A DNA stretch of 64,000 nt from Parahoeflea alexandrii (GCF_027214025.1 NZ_JAPWHB010000002.1:620001-684000), one strand, 5' to 3'. Counted from the stretch's first letter, positions 1 to 9,575 are shown. Numbers and translations: made by a program. Notes: generated from the sequence alone by a model not told the origin.

Positions 1-73
1 TGACCGCTTCGGCCTCAAGCCGTTCGATTTCATCGAGGTCTGCGGAAGGGTCTGCGGGCGTCTGCGTGTTCAT
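1..73 (-). CDS. 5' end of an unidentified gene, cut by window edge
   Basis: Only the first 24 codons are visible, running leftward off the window. The peptide begins MNTQTPADPSADLDEIERLE and is acidic and hydrophilic, with no signal peptide in the visible part. I cannot assign a family. The start is the only ATG in a frame that stays open to the edge. A perfect FixK/FNR-type palindrome lies about 54 bases upstream, so the gene is a candidate member of an oxygen-controlled regulon. That is inference from the site only. Confidence 0.6.
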   Translation of the reverse strand, partial: MNTQTPADPSADLDEIERLEAEAV

Positions 74-126
74 ATCGGGCACCATTGGTTTGGAGCGCAC
101 CATGCATCCGCGACTTCACACATGCC

Positions 127-140
127 TTGATCAAGATCAA
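127..140 (-). promoter_or_regulatory. FixK/FNR-type binding site (perfect palindrome)
   Basis: TTGATCAAGATCAA matches the anaerobox consensus TTGAT-N4-ATCAA in all ten defined bases. It overlaps the tail of the dmdA-like remnant and lies about 54 bases before the start codon of the leftward gene at the window edge. That spacing suits activation of that gene. A second, one-mismatch copy lies upstream of ccoN. The consensus is established knowledge; the target is inferred. Confidence 0.7.
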
Positions 141-599
141 TCCGTCACAGCCAGCGCCCGCCCGTGCCCGCGGCGTCCGGGCGCCGTCGGGCGCCCCGGC
201 GACGAGGCGGCGCCCTCGTCCCGGAAGTCCCTGCCGATCATCCCGATCGCCACATCGGTGCCGAAATCCGGCGACCAGGCCGCCGCGACGATCTGCCCCG
301 CGATCTCTTCTCCGGCGCTGGCAATCCAAGGCTCCGTGCGGGACGGCACCGTCTTTCCGTCGATCTTCAGAGAGCAGATCTGCTTGAGCGGACCTTGCTT
401 CGCGACCCGCAGCAGCGCATCGCGGCCGACCCAGCCGATGGCCGGGCGTGTGTCGCAAAACCGCCCCAGGCACGCATTCATGCGGCGTATTGGCGCGGCT
501 CATGTCTTTGCCGCAGGACGGCATCCCGGTTTCGATCCGTTCGATCAGGTTCGGGCACCCGGCCCGCACGTCGAGATCCCTGCCCGCCTCGAACAATGG
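137..599 (-). pseudogene. Remnant of DMSP demethylase-like (DmdA/GcvT family) gene
   Basis: Two adjacent minus-strand frames together give a continuous C-terminal stretch of a DmdA-type aminomethyltransferase-fold protein. Bases about 599 to 477 encode FEAGRDLDVRAGCPNLIERI and ...DMSRANTPHE. After a shift of one base near 472-476 the next frame continues CLGRFCDTRPAIGWVGRDAL, then AAWSPDFGTDVAIGMI near the end, stopping at 137. The family runs to about 360 residues; only about 150 C-terminal residues remain, and the N-terminal folate-binding part is missing. A single inserted base explains the frame change. The fragment lies between the hupE-like gene and the edge gene, so it looks like a decaying leftover. 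DmdA versus another GcvT-family demethylase cannot be settled without alignment. Confidence 0.72.
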
Positions 600-717
600 C
601 GGCATTGGAAGTTTCCCCGGCAAGCGGCACGCAGTCATGCTCTGCACCGTGAGACCAGTCGCGGCATTCCAGGTGACGCGGACCAAACCGCGCCATTTGA
701 GAACACTGTTCCGGCGC

Positions 718-1857
718 TCAGGCCACCAGTCCGGTGCGTTCGGCAAACCACCACACCGCCACGCAGGCGATCGCCAGCGACATCGGCATGGTGACCCGCG
801 CCCGGTACCAGCTCTTCTCGGAGAACCATGCCCCGAACAAAGCATAGCAGGCAGCCACGACAGCCAGCTGGCCCACTTCCACGCCGACATTGAAGCCAAT
901 CAGGCCGCTGACAAAATGCGTCGGCGACAGCCCGAACTCCGTCAGCACGCCGGCAAAGCCGAGACCGTGCAGCAGCCCGAAGCCGAACACCACGAAGGGC
1001 CGCCAGGGGCTCAGGCGGTTGGTCGCCAGGTTTTCCACCGCGATAAAGACGATGGAGGCAGCAATCAGCGGCTCGACGATGCTGGAAGGCGCGGAAATCA
1101 CGCCGAGCATGGCCAGCGCCAGCGTCACCGAATGGGCGATGGTAAAGGAGGTGATCTGGATCAGCAGCGGCTTGAGCCGCGGCGACAGCAGGAACAGCCC
1201 GACGACGAACAGGATGTGATCGAGTCCCTTGGGAACGATGTGGGTGAAGCCGATGCCGATGTAATCCCAGAACACTTGTCCCGCGCTCACGGTAAGCCCG
1301 CCTTCCACCGGTATCGGCTCGCTGGGGCTGCCGTCGCCGAGATAGGCGGAATAGCCGTACCCGCCCTCAGCATCCGGCACCCGGATGACGCTCGGACCGA
1401 AGGCGGGATCAAACGAGTAGACCACGTTCTCTGCTCCGGCCGGCAACGGGCCCGAGAGCTGCAACCGGCTCAGCCGGGCGAAATCCGTGTCTCCCACCGG
1501 ATCAAGCTCGATCCCAACGACATCCAGCGGAACATCGGCCCCATCAGCGGTCAGCCTGACGCCCTGCAGAAACCTCGGCCTGAACCGCTCGAACTCCGCC
1601 GCCAGCCCGGTCTCATCGAGACGCCGCAGGTCGTCGTAGCGTGCAGCATTGGGGCTGTCGTCGGTGTCGCCATGCTCCGCGCCGATCTCCGCCAGCGCCG
1701 CCTCGAGGATCAGCGACATGTCGAGCCGCACCGTGCCGTCGCCGGCAAACACCAGATCAGCGATAGCCGGCCGGATTTCATGGGCGCGCAAGCCGGAAGG
1801 CCCCGCCAAGACCAGCAGAACCGCAACCACCAGGCCCGCAAGCACTTGATTTATCAT
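718..1857 (-). CDS. HupE/UreJ-type membrane protein with exported N-domain
   Basis: A 379-residue protein when started at the ATG that gives MINQVLAGLVVAVLLVLAGP, a clean signal peptide ending near AHEIRP; an ATG ten codons upstream is possible. About residues 25-190 form an exported soluble domain. The C-terminal half has six or so hydrophobic segments with the HupE/UreJ signature: GIGFTHIVPKGLDHILFVVG, then TSFTIAHSVTLALA and FGFGLLHGLGFAG, rich in His and Asp in membrane segments. HupE/UreJ relatives are thought to move nickel, but this long version is usually annotated only as a family member, so the substrate is unknown. It is divergent from a DUF4198 gene with only 45 bases between starts, suggesting a shared control region and perhaps a shared metal-related role. 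Confidence 0.8.
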   Translation of the reverse strand: MINQVLAGLVVAVLLVLAGPSGLRAHEIRPAIADLVFAGDGTVRLDMSLILEAALAEIGAEHGDTDDSPNAARYDDLRRLDETGLAAEFERFRPRFLQGVRLTADGADVPLDVVGIELDPVGDTDFARLSRLQLSGPLPAGAENVVYSFDPAFGPSVIRVPDAEGGYGYSAYLGDGSPSEPIPVEGGLTVSAGQVFWDYIGIGFTHIVPKGLDHILFVVGLFLLSPRLKPLLIQITSFTIAHSVTLALAMLGVISAPSSIVEPLIAASIVFIAVENLATNRLSPWRPFVVFGFGLLHGLGFAGVLTEFGLSPTHFVSGLIGFNVGVEVGQLAVVAACYALFGAWFSEKSWYRARVTMPMSLAIACVAVWWFAERTGLVA

Positions 1858-1902
1858 TCGGGAGCACATCTTCATCTGGAAAGCCACTTTGGAGAAAACA
1901 CG

Positions 1903-2730
1903 ATGGAACGACCGGCACGGCCCAGCCTGATCCTTGGACTGGCATGGGCACTAGTTGGCGCGGTGCTGGCCGCAAGTCCAGTCTCGGCGCATGAATTCTG
2001 GATCGAGCCCCATGATTTTGCAATCACCGGGGACGTCAAGATCGAGGCCGACCTGCGCGTCGGACAGGATTTCAAGGGCGATGCCTTCCCCTACGTCCCC
2101 TCCCGCTTTGCCGCGTTCAAGCTGCATGACCGGCTTGGCGACACCGATGTCGAGGGCGTGACCGGCGACTTTCCGGCGCTGAACCTGGCACCGCGCGCCG
2201 AGGGCCTGGCGATCTTCACCTATGTCTCGTCCGGCGACCGCATCCGCTTCCGGGACTGGGAAAAATTCGCCGCCTATCTCGACCTCGAAGGCTTGAACAC
2301 GATACCCGCCCGCCATGACGCCCGCGGCTTGCCGCGCGACGATATCAGCGAGATCTACACCCGGTGCGCCAAGACCCTGGTCGCCGTTGGCGACGCATGG
2401 GATGACACGGACCGCGCCACCAGCATGCGGCTCGAACTGGTGGCCGGCGAGAATCCGCTGACACTGAAGCCAGGCACGGAGATGAGCTTCACCCTGCTGT
2501 GGGAAAGCAAGCCGCTTGCCGACACGCAGGTCGCGCTGTTTCAGAAAGGCCAGGACGGGACCGCCGGGACGAGAACCCACGCCCGCACCGACTCCAGCGG
2601 CCGCGTCAGCTTCACCATCCCGGCCAGTGGCGTCTATCTGGCAGCGAGTGTGCACATGATCGAAGCCCCGGTCGACCGCAACGCCGACTGGCAGAGCTAC
2701 TGGGCCTCGCTGACGTTCGGGGTGGAGTGA
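1903..2730 (+). CDS. DUF4198 periplasmic protein
   Basis: A 275-residue protein with an N-terminal signal peptide (hydrophobic run about residues 9-27, ending near SAHEFWIEP). The HEFWIEP start of the mature chain and the Ig-like C-terminal part ending in YLAASVHMIEAP are typical of DUF4198, a family related to periplasmic parts of Co/Ni uptake systems. The start is the ATG at 1903: a much longer reading frame extends upstream, but that extension lies antisense to the hupE-like gene and lacks protein character. It is divergent from the HupE/UreJ-type gene, which supports a joint envelope function, possibly metal handling. The exact role is unknown. Confidence 0.8.
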   Translation: MERPARPSLILGLAWALVGAVLAASPVSAHEFWIEPHDFAITGDVKIEADLRVGQDFKGDAFPYVPSRFAAFKLHDRLGDTDVEGVTGDFPALNLAPRAEGLAIFTYVSSGDRIRFRDWEKFAAYLDLEGLNTIPARHDARGLPRDDISEIYTRCAKTLVAVGDAWDDTDRATSMRLELVAGENPLTLKPGTEMSFTLLWESKPLADTQVALFQKGQDGTAGTRTHARTDSSGRVSFTIPASGVYLAASVHMIEAPVDRNADWQSYWASLTFGVE

Positions 2731-2957
2731 GCCAGGGGCCGATTCAAGGATGCGACCGCCCGCTAGCGCCTTCCAGGCAGCTTAGCCAACCGAAACGAGA
2801 TACGGCTTCAGCCTGTCGCCTTCCTCAAGGCGGGCCCCATCCCTGTCAGAATTTAGTGAATATTTCTGGCAAATTGACCCAGTCAGAAAAATCAGAGAAA
2901 GCTTAAATACGAATAGTGTTTGAGTGTTTTCTGCAACTGACTCGGCGGGCGCTTCAA

Positions 2958-3311
2958 ATGCGATGCTCGGAAAATCTGTTCGATGTGGTAACGCCATCTC
3001 CCGCGGACAAAAACAACCTCGGCGTCCAGAAGATATTTCACACGATATTTCTGGAGCGAACCTTCGATAACGCGATAACTGTCCATACGATAACCGTCGA
3101 CACTGGAACTTCACTGGGCGCACGAGTTCTTTGCGAGACCTACAAATCCGATGAATTGCAGGAAACAAGGTCGGTTAGATTTGCATCGGTAGACGCTGCG
3201 GTTGTTGAGGCGGGTCGATTGGCACATAACAAGATGTGCAATGGATTTCACTACAGGTTGGCTTCCACAGATACGAGCTATCGGGACAATACACCCCTCG
3301 CGATCGCCTAA
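2958..3311 (+). CDS. Orphan hypothetical protein in a low-GC patch
   Basis: The reading frame from the ATG at 2958 gives 117 residues, starting MRCSENLFDVVTPSPADKNN and ending DNTPLAIA. I do not recognise it. It has no signal peptide or membrane segment. Codon use is visibly unlike the neighbours, with many AT-ending codons, and the patch from about 2860 to 3310 is much more AT-rich than the rest of the window. This could be a recently acquired small gene or non-coding DNA that happens to be open. No convincing ribosome binding site is visible. Confidence 0.35.
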   Translation: MRCSENLFDVVTPSPADKNNLGVQKIFHTIFLERTFDNAITVHTITVDTGTSLGARVLCETYKSDELQETRSVRFASVDAAVVEAGRLAHNKMCNGFHYRLASTDTSYRDNTPLAIA

Positions 3312-3452
3312 GACGGTTGAGAGGCGGCCCTTTGCCTTGGTCCGTAACGATCCCGGCTCCACTTGGCGCACCTTGTCCACCCAGCCATAGCAGAACCGTC
3401 AGTGCTCCCCCGGCAATACACCGTCGGCTTGCTCCCGGTTACCCCTACAAAA
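3312..3452. other. Gene-free stretch before the cco terminator
   Basis: Between the orphan ORF and the terminator I see no convincing gene, tRNA or repeat. A minus-strand frame around 3310-3380 reads VRQVEPGSLRTKAKGRLSTV, which has some protein character, but it runs into the low-GC patch and has no clear start or family. Together with 2731-2957, where a minus frame ends in LEEGDRLKPYLVSVG, this may hold fragments of older genes. Confidence 0.3.
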
Positions 3453-3480
3453 ACCCCGCCGGACTTGCATCCGGCGGGGT
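3453..3480. terminator. Bidirectional intrinsic terminator after ccoP
   Basis: Ten-base perfect arms ACCCCGCCGG and CCGGCGGGGT with an 8-base loop. On the plus strand a run of six T follows; on the minus strand the flanking A-run gives a T-tract as well. It lies 45 bases past the ccoP stop and so closes the ccoNOQP transcript. Confidence 0.9.
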
Positions 3481-3524
3481 CTTTTTTGTTTCGTGACGGC
3501 CCTCTGCGAGGACCCGGTCGGATC

Positions 3525-4388
3525 TTACTGACCGCCGCCAAGCGTGTGGACGAAGACGGCGAGCTGCTTGATCGTCGGCTCGCCGAGACGGCCGACCCAT
3601 GCGGGCATGACGCCGTGCTTGGGATTGCGGATCTGCGAGACGATCTGCGCCTCGGTCGAGGCTTTCAACCAGATACCATCCGACAGCCGCGGCGCGCCGA
3701 AGTCGGTCAGGCCCTCGGCATTATCGCCATGGCAGGCCGCGCAGTTTTCCGCAAACACCACCTTGCCGGGCTCGACCATGGCCGGATCGGCGGGCGTGTC
3801 GCTGAGGCTGACCACATAGGCAGCAACCTCGTTGATCTGCTGAGGCTCGAGCATGTCCGCAAAGGCGGGCATTTCGGAGACGCGGGTATCGGGGTCGGCG
3901 TCATAGCGGATGCCGTGGGCGATGGTCAGGTAGATCTGGTCGATCGTTCCGCCCCACAGCCAGTCGTCATCATTGAGGTTGGGATACCCGGCTGCACCCT
4001 GGGCGCCGGAGCCATGGCACTGTGCGCAATTGACCTTGAAGGCGGACGAGCCGCCGGCAATGGCGAACTGCAGCAGTTCAGGATCCGCCGCGATCTCCTC
4101 GACCGGGGTCGCGGCGATCTTTTCGAGCAGGGTGCCCTGCGCGGCCTTGGCGTCGGCCAGTTCGGACACCACCTCGGCGCGGCTGGAATAGCCCAGATAC
4201 CCCTTGGTCGCTCCGTTGATCAACGGAATGGCCGGATAAAAGAACATGTAGCCGATCGCCCAGATGATGCAGAGATAGAACGTCCACAGCCACCAGCGCG
4301 GCAACGGATTGTTCAACTCCCGGATCCCGTCCCATTCATGGCCGGTGGTGGCGACGCCGGAGACGTCATCAATGTGTTTTTCGGACAT
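3525..4388 (-). CDS. ccoP: Cytochrome cbb3 oxidase subunit III (CcoP)
   Basis: A 287-residue diheme c-type cytochrome. An N-terminal cytoplasmic leader and one membrane segment (about residues 35-53, WWLWTFYLCIIWAIGYMFF) are followed by two cytochrome c domains with heme motifs CAQCH (about residue 120) and CAACH (about residue 205). It passes electrons from the bc1/soluble cytochrome pool to CcoO/CcoN of the high-affinity cbb3 terminal oxidase. It is the last gene of ccoNOQP, three bases after ccoQ, and is followed by a strong terminator. The length fits the family. No fixGHIS assembly genes follow; they must lie elsewhere. Confidence 0.96.
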   Translation of the reverse strand: MSEKHIDDVSGVATTGHEWDGIRELNNPLPRWWLWTFYLCIIWAIGYMFFYPAIPLINGATKGYLGYSSRAEVVSELADAKAAQGTLLEKIAATPVEEIAADPELLQFAIAGGSSAFKVNCAQCHGSGAQGAAGYPNLNDDDWLWGGTIDQIYLTIAHGIRYDADPDTRVSEMPAFADMLEPQQINEVAAYVVSLSDTPADPAMVEPGKVVFAENCAACHGDNAEGLTDFGAPRLSDGIWLKASTEAQIVSQIRNPKHGVMPAWVGRLGEPTIKQLAVFVHTLGGGQ

Positions 4389-4391
4389 GTC

Positions 4392-4544
4392 TCAGTCCTC
4401 CTTCAGCGGAATTTGCGCGGCCTCGGCGGCGGCATTCTTGGCGCCGGGACGGAGCATGAAGAGAACGACGCCAACAAAGACGACAAACATGAAGACAAGT
4501 CCCCAGCTGTCGGCGAAATGGCGCATGGCTGTATAGGTTTCCAT
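4392..4544 (-). CDS. ccoQ: cbb3 oxidase small subunit CcoQ
   Basis: A 50-residue protein, METYTAMRHFADSWGL..., with a single membrane segment (about residues 14-31) and a short charged tail ending PLKED. This is the typical size and form of CcoQ/FixQ, a small subunit that stabilises the cbb3 complex and helps keep CcoP attached. It sits exactly where ccoQ belongs, between ccoO and ccoP, with 10 and 3 base gaps. It has no cofactor motif, as expected. Confidence 0.93.
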   Translation of the reverse strand: METYTAMRHFADSWGLVFMFVVFVGVVLFMLRPGAKNAAAEAAQIPLKED

Positions 4545-4554
4545 CTCAGCCCCC

Positions 4555-5286
4555 TTACCGGTAACCGGATGCTTCGTCGTAGGTCGAGAAATCGACCAGC
4601 GTGCCGAGCATCTGCAGATAGGACACGAGCGCGTCCATCTCGGTGACCATGGCCGGATTGCCGTCGAAATCGCCCAGCTTGGCCTTGGGATAGCGCTCCT
4701 CGATGCCCGAGGTATCCGCCTCGGGATCGGCTTGCGCCATCAGGTCGGCTTCCGCATTGGCGACCATGTCTTCGGTGTAGGGCACACCGACGAGCAGGCT
4801 TGCATTGAGATCGGCCGTGACATTGGCAACCTTGAGCGGGGTCGTCGCCAGGAACGAATAGCTCGGCATGATCGATTCCGGCACCACGGAGCGGGGCTCC
4901 TTCAGGTGCTCGACATGCCATTCGTTCGAGTAGCGGTCACCGACGCGGGCGAGGTCTGGCCCCGTCCGCTTCGATCCCCACTGGAACGGATGGTCGTACA
5001 TCGATTCCGCCGCAAGGCTGTAATGGCCGTAGCGTTCGACCTCGTCCCGGAAGGGACGGATCATCTGGCTGTGGCAGACATAGCAGCCTTCGCGGATGTA
5101 GATGTTGCGGCCGGCGAGCTCGAGCGGCGAGTAGGGACGCATTCCCTCGACTTTCTCGATGGTGTTCTCGAGATAGAAGAGCGGTGCGATCTCGACGATG
5201 CCGCCGATGGAGACCACCACGAGCGAGCCGACAAGAAGGAGCGTCGCATTACGCTCGATGATGCCGTGTTTTTCAATGAGTGACAT
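4555..5286 (-). CDS. ccoO: Cytochrome cbb3 oxidase subunit II (CcoO)
   Basis: A 243-residue membrane-anchored monoheme cytochrome c. The N-terminal membrane anchor (about residues 14-37) is followed by the heme motif in [20 protein letters not shown], the family hallmark, at about residues 67-86. The distal methionine is probably in [10 protein letters not shown] (about residue 140). It carries electrons from CcoP to the CcoN active site. The gene begins 12 bases after ccoN ends. Length and motifs are normal for the rhizobial FixO type. Confidence 0.96.
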   Translation of the reverse strand: MSLIEKHGIIERNATLLLVGSLVVVSIGGIVEIAPLFYLENTIEKVEGMRPYSPLELAGRNIYIREGCYVCHSQMIRPFRDEVERYGHYSLAAESMYDHPFQWGSKRTGPDLARVGDRYSNEWHVEHLKEPRSVVPESIMPSYSFLATTPLKVANVTADLNASLLVGVPYTEDMVANAEADLMAQADPEADTSGIEERYPKAKLGDFDGNPAMVTEMDALVSYLQMLGTLVDFSTYDEASGYR

Positions 5287-5298
5287 GGTTCTGTCTCC

Positions 5299-6918
<1,620 letters not shown>

Positions 6919-7040
6919 GGTTGGTATCCCCCAGGGGTATCGGAACAGAGCCGGAAAAATCGCGGTGCCTGCCCCCTTTAGACAGACTGCGAGCCTTTTC
7001 CGGACTGTCGCACAATTCGCAGACAGAGGCGTCGCCCGCA

Positions 7041-7054
7041 TTGATCCAAGTCAA
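7041..7054. promoter_or_regulatory. FixK/FNR-type site between ccoN and hemerythrin gene
   Basis: TTGATCCAAGTCAA matches TTGAT-N4-ATCAA with one mismatch. It lies in the divergent region, 123 bases before the ccoN start and 83 before the hemerythrin start. Control of cbb3 operons by FixK/FNR sites is established in rhizobia; possible dual control of both genes is inference. Confidence 0.8.
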
Positions 7055-7136
7055 GGACTCCGAGCGTTCCCGCACCTAGTTTTCCTGCAGAGAGGGAAAC
7101 AACAACAAGATCGCTCTTTGACTGGGATGAGACCTC

Positions 7137-7640
7137 ATGACAGACAACGCCACCATCAAGCTGGCGCATGGTGAAGATCCGATTGCTGCCCTGCGCAAGG
7201 CGCACAAGGATCAATTGCTGCTGTGCGACCGGCTCGAAGAAATTGCCGATTCCCTGCCTGATGGCATCAACCGCCAGAAGTGCATGTATGCCGCCCGTGC
7301 GCTTGGCCCGATGATCCGGGGCGTCCATCGTTTCGAGGAAGACGTGGTGTTCCCGATGATTGCCGAGCGGCGCGGCTCGGATGAGAAGATCGACACAACG
7401 CTGAACCGTCTGCGCTTCGAGCATTGCGAGGACGAGTGCTTTGCCGAAGAATTGACCGAGGCGCTGCATGCGCTCGGCAGCGGCGAGGCGGACGTCAACA
7501 TCGAGGCGATCGGCTACATGCTGCGCGGTTTCTTCGAGGCGATGCGGCGCCATATTGCCTTTGAGAGCGAGATGCTGCTGCCCTTGGAAAACATCTCTCC
7601 GTCAAGCCTTGCCAACAACCAGGCTCCTGGTACCGGCTAG
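7137..7640 (+). CDS. Hemerythrin HHE-domain protein
   Basis: A 167-residue all-helical protein with the His/Glu spacing of a hemerythrin-like domain: HKDQLLLCDRLEEIAD (about residue 22), VHRFEEDVVFP (about residue 62), RLRFEHCEDECFAEEL (about residue 92) and RRHIAFESEMLLPLE (about residue 140). Such proteins bind a di-iron centre and act in oxygen or NO sensing, storage or repair of iron centres. There is no signal peptide, so it is cytoplasmic. It is divergent from ccoNOQP and shares its FixK-like box region, which suggests a low-oxygen or NO-linked role. Which of these functions applies cannot be read from sequence. Confidence 0.85.
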   Translation: MTDNATIKLAHGEDPIAALRKAHKDQLLLCDRLEEIADSLPDGINRQKCMYAARALGPMIRGVHRFEEDVVFPMIAERRGSDEKIDTTLNRLRFEHCEDECFAEELTEALHALGSGEADVNIEAIGYMLRGFFEAMRRHIAFESEMLLPLENISPSSLANNQAPGTG

Positions 7641-7670
7641 AGCCGATCATCCATATCCCGGAAGCGTCGA

Positions 7671-8609
7671 TTACGCCCGCACATCGAGAACGCTGAACCG
7701 GCGCCGGTACTCGATCGCACTCAGGCCGGTGATCGAGCGGAACACCCGGCCGAAGGCCGAGATGTCCTGGTAACCCACCGCCCAGCCGACGGCGCTGACC
7801 GGATCGCGGGTTCTTTCCAGCAGGCCGCGGGCCTTTTCGATCCTGAGGGCCTGCACATAGGCATTCGGGCTGAGACCCGTGGCGGCCTTGAACCGGCGCA
7901 GGAAGGTCCGCCCCGACAGCCGGGTCCGCGCTGACAGCGCATCGACGCTCAAATCATCCTGCACATGGCCTTCCATCCACAGCTGCAGCGCAAGCACCGC
8001 CGCGTCTCCGTGGTTGAGGTTGGGCCGGAAGCTGCGGTAGTTGCGCTGCTCGCGCTTGCCCGGATCGATAAGCAGATGCCGCGCGGTGGCGGTGAGCACA
8101 TCGACGCCCTGCCAGCGTTCCACGAAGAACAGCCCGAGATCGACCCAGGCCATCATCCCGCCCGCCGTGACGATGTCGTTGTCGTCGATCAGCAGATGCT
8201 CGGGCTGCAAATCCGCATGGGGGAACGTGGCGCGGACCTCGCCCTCGAGCGCCCAGTGGGTCGTCACCGGACGCGAGGCAAGCAATCCGGCATGGCCAAG
8301 CCAGAACAGCCCGGCGCAGACCGAGGCCGTCAACGTCCCTGCCCCGTGCCGCTCCCGTATCCATGAATGAAGGCCGCGGTCCCCGGCCCCCCGGGCGCCG
8401 CTTCGGTTGGGCGGCAGGATCACCGCGTCGTAGGTCGTGGACGCCGGCGGCAGCGCGTCCGGCCTGACGGTATCGACATTGATCGCCACACCGTTCTGCC
8501 GCCGGCTGATGGCATTGGCCGTGTCCAGCAGGTCGGCAAGCCCGAGCACCGCGGCCTCCTGCACCCCGTCATAGGCGATGATGGCAAGCGACCGGTCGGG
8601 CATCAGCAT
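7671..8609 (-). CDS. GlxA-family AraC-type transcriptional regulator
   Basis: A 312-residue regulator. Residues about 5-190 form a DJ-1/PfpI-like amidotransferase-fold domain, with the nucleophile-elbow-like SVCAGLFWLGHAGLL around residue 95. The C-terminal 100 residues are an AraC helix-turn-helix pair (LSVDALSARTRLSGRTFLRR and GYQDISAFGRVFRSITGLS). Members are usually local activators of catabolic genes. It is divergent from an isochorismatase-family hydrolase, 94 bases apart, the most likely target. It converges on the hemerythrin gene with a 30-base gap. Confidence 0.88.
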   Translation of the reverse strand: MLMPDRSLAIIAYDGVQEAAVLGLADLLDTANAISRRQNGVAINVDTVRPDALPPASTTYDAVILPPNRSGARGAGDRGLHSWIRERHGAGTLTASVCAGLFWLGHAGLLASRPVTTHWALEGEVRATFPHADLQPEHLLIDDNDIVTAGGMMAWVDLGLFFVERWQGVDVLTATARHLLIDPGKREQRNYRSFRPNLNHGDAAVLALQLWMEGHVQDDLSVDALSARTRLSGRTFLRRFKAATGLSPNAYVQALRIEKARGLLERTRDPVSAVGWAVGYQDISAFGRVFRSITGLSAIEYRRRFSVLDVRA

Positions 8610-8703
8610 CGTGGCGCATTTTGCATGATCTTTGTCATATTCGCCAATTTATCGATGCCGCTGCCGCCTGTAAATCAGGCAGACCCATTCAAGGAGAAGA
8701 GAC

Positions 8704-9255
8704 ATGACCGACACAGCCCTGATCCTCGTCGACATCCAGAACGATTATTTCGATGGCGGACGCTGGACGCTGAGCAAGATGGACCAGGCCGCCGACAACG
8801 CGGCGCGCGTTCTGGCGCATGCCCGCAAGGCCGGCGACATGATCGTCCATATCCGCCACGAGATTCCCTCCGAAACCGCGCCATTCTTCCGGCCGGGCAG
8901 CGAGGGGGCGAAAATCCATCCGAAAGTCGCGCCGCAGGCCGGTGAAGAGGTGATTCTCAAGCACCGGCCGAACAGCTTCCTCAACACCTCCCTGCACGAA
9001 ACCCTTGCCTCGCGCGGCATTTCCAATCTGGTGATCATCGGCGCCCAGAGCCAGATGTGCATCGACGCCACCACCCGCGCCGCAACCGACCTCGGCTACA
9101 AGGTCACGGTGGTTCATGACGCCTGTGCGGCGCGCGATGCCGAGTTCGGCGGCGTTGCAGTGCCGGCGGCCCAGGTCCATGCGGCTTTCATGAGCGGTCT
9201 CTCGGGCACCTATGCCACGGTGGTCGATTGCGCGGGCTATCTCGCTTCCCGGTAA
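8704..9255 (+). CDS. Isochorismatase-family cysteine hydrolase
   Basis: A 183-residue hydrolase with the full Asp-Lys-Cys triad of the family: Asp in LILVDIQNDYF (about residue 10), Lys in VILKHRPNSFLNTSL (about residue 95) and Cys in IIGAQSQMCIDATTRAA (about residue 119). The family cleaves amides such as nicotinamide, N-carbamoylsarcosine or biuret-like compounds; the substrate here is not determined. A good ribosome site, AGGAGAAGAG, precedes the ATG. It is transcribed away from a GlxA-type regulator that probably controls it. A 24-bp perfect palindrome lies just past the stop codon. Confidence 0.88.
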   Translation: MTDTALILVDIQNDYFDGGRWTLSKMDQAADNAARVLAHARKAGDMIVHIRHEIPSETAPFFRPGSEGAKIHPKVAPQAGEEVILKHRPNSFLNTSLHETLASRGISNLVIIGAQSQMCIDATTRAATDLGYKVTVVHDACAARDAEFGGVAVPAAQVHAAFMSGLSGTYATVVDCAGYLASR

Positions 9256-9264
9256 TGCCTGTCG

Positions 9265-9288
9265 CGTTCAAATGCATGCATTTGAACG
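9265..9288. repeat. 24-bp perfect palindrome
   Basis: The arm CGTTCAAATGCA is followed directly by its exact reverse complement. It lies 9 bases past the hydrolase stop and about 290 bases before dnaB. There is no T-tract, so it is not a classical terminator. With no loop it looks more like a protein-binding site than an RNA hairpin. Its function is unknown. Confidence 0.6.
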
Positions 9289-9435
9289 ACAATGGACATG
9301 CAACATATCAAAGTCCTGAAGCGCCGCGCACCCGACCGGATGCACGGCGCTTTTGGCGACACTTCCGATTCGGCCCGCGGCACAACCCGTCGCGGGCGCA
9401 TTTTCCCGAGCTTCGTCACTTTGCCTGAACGACGC

Positions 9436-9454
9436 TGTGGACAAGTGTGGACAA
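9436..9454. promoter_or_regulatory. Tandem DnaA-box-like repeats upstream of dnaB
   Basis: Two directly repeated TGTGGACAA 9-mers are separated by one base; each is one mismatch from the reverse complement of a consensus DnaA box (TTATCCACA). They lie about 120 bases before the dnaB start. DnaA-linked control of dnaB is inference. Confidence 0.35.
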
Positions 9455-9575
9455 CGTGCACAACATTGAGGCTTATGCGATTCGCTTCTGATTAGGGCTG
9501 GCCATGCACTGACATGGCCAACCACTATCGCTATTGCAAGCCAACGCCCGCACCAAGTTCAGGACCGATGAGACG

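Noticed and set aside
448-1902. Long plus-strand open frame running into the DUF4198 gene (total 760 codons)
   Set aside because: The first 485 codons lie antisense to the HupE/UreJ-type gene and the dmdA-like relic and have no family character; the signal peptide starts cleanly at 1903.
3320-3450. Possible tRNA or attachment site before the cco terminator
   Set aside because: No cloverleaf, T-loop motif or CCA-type end could be built on either strand, and no integrase is nearby.
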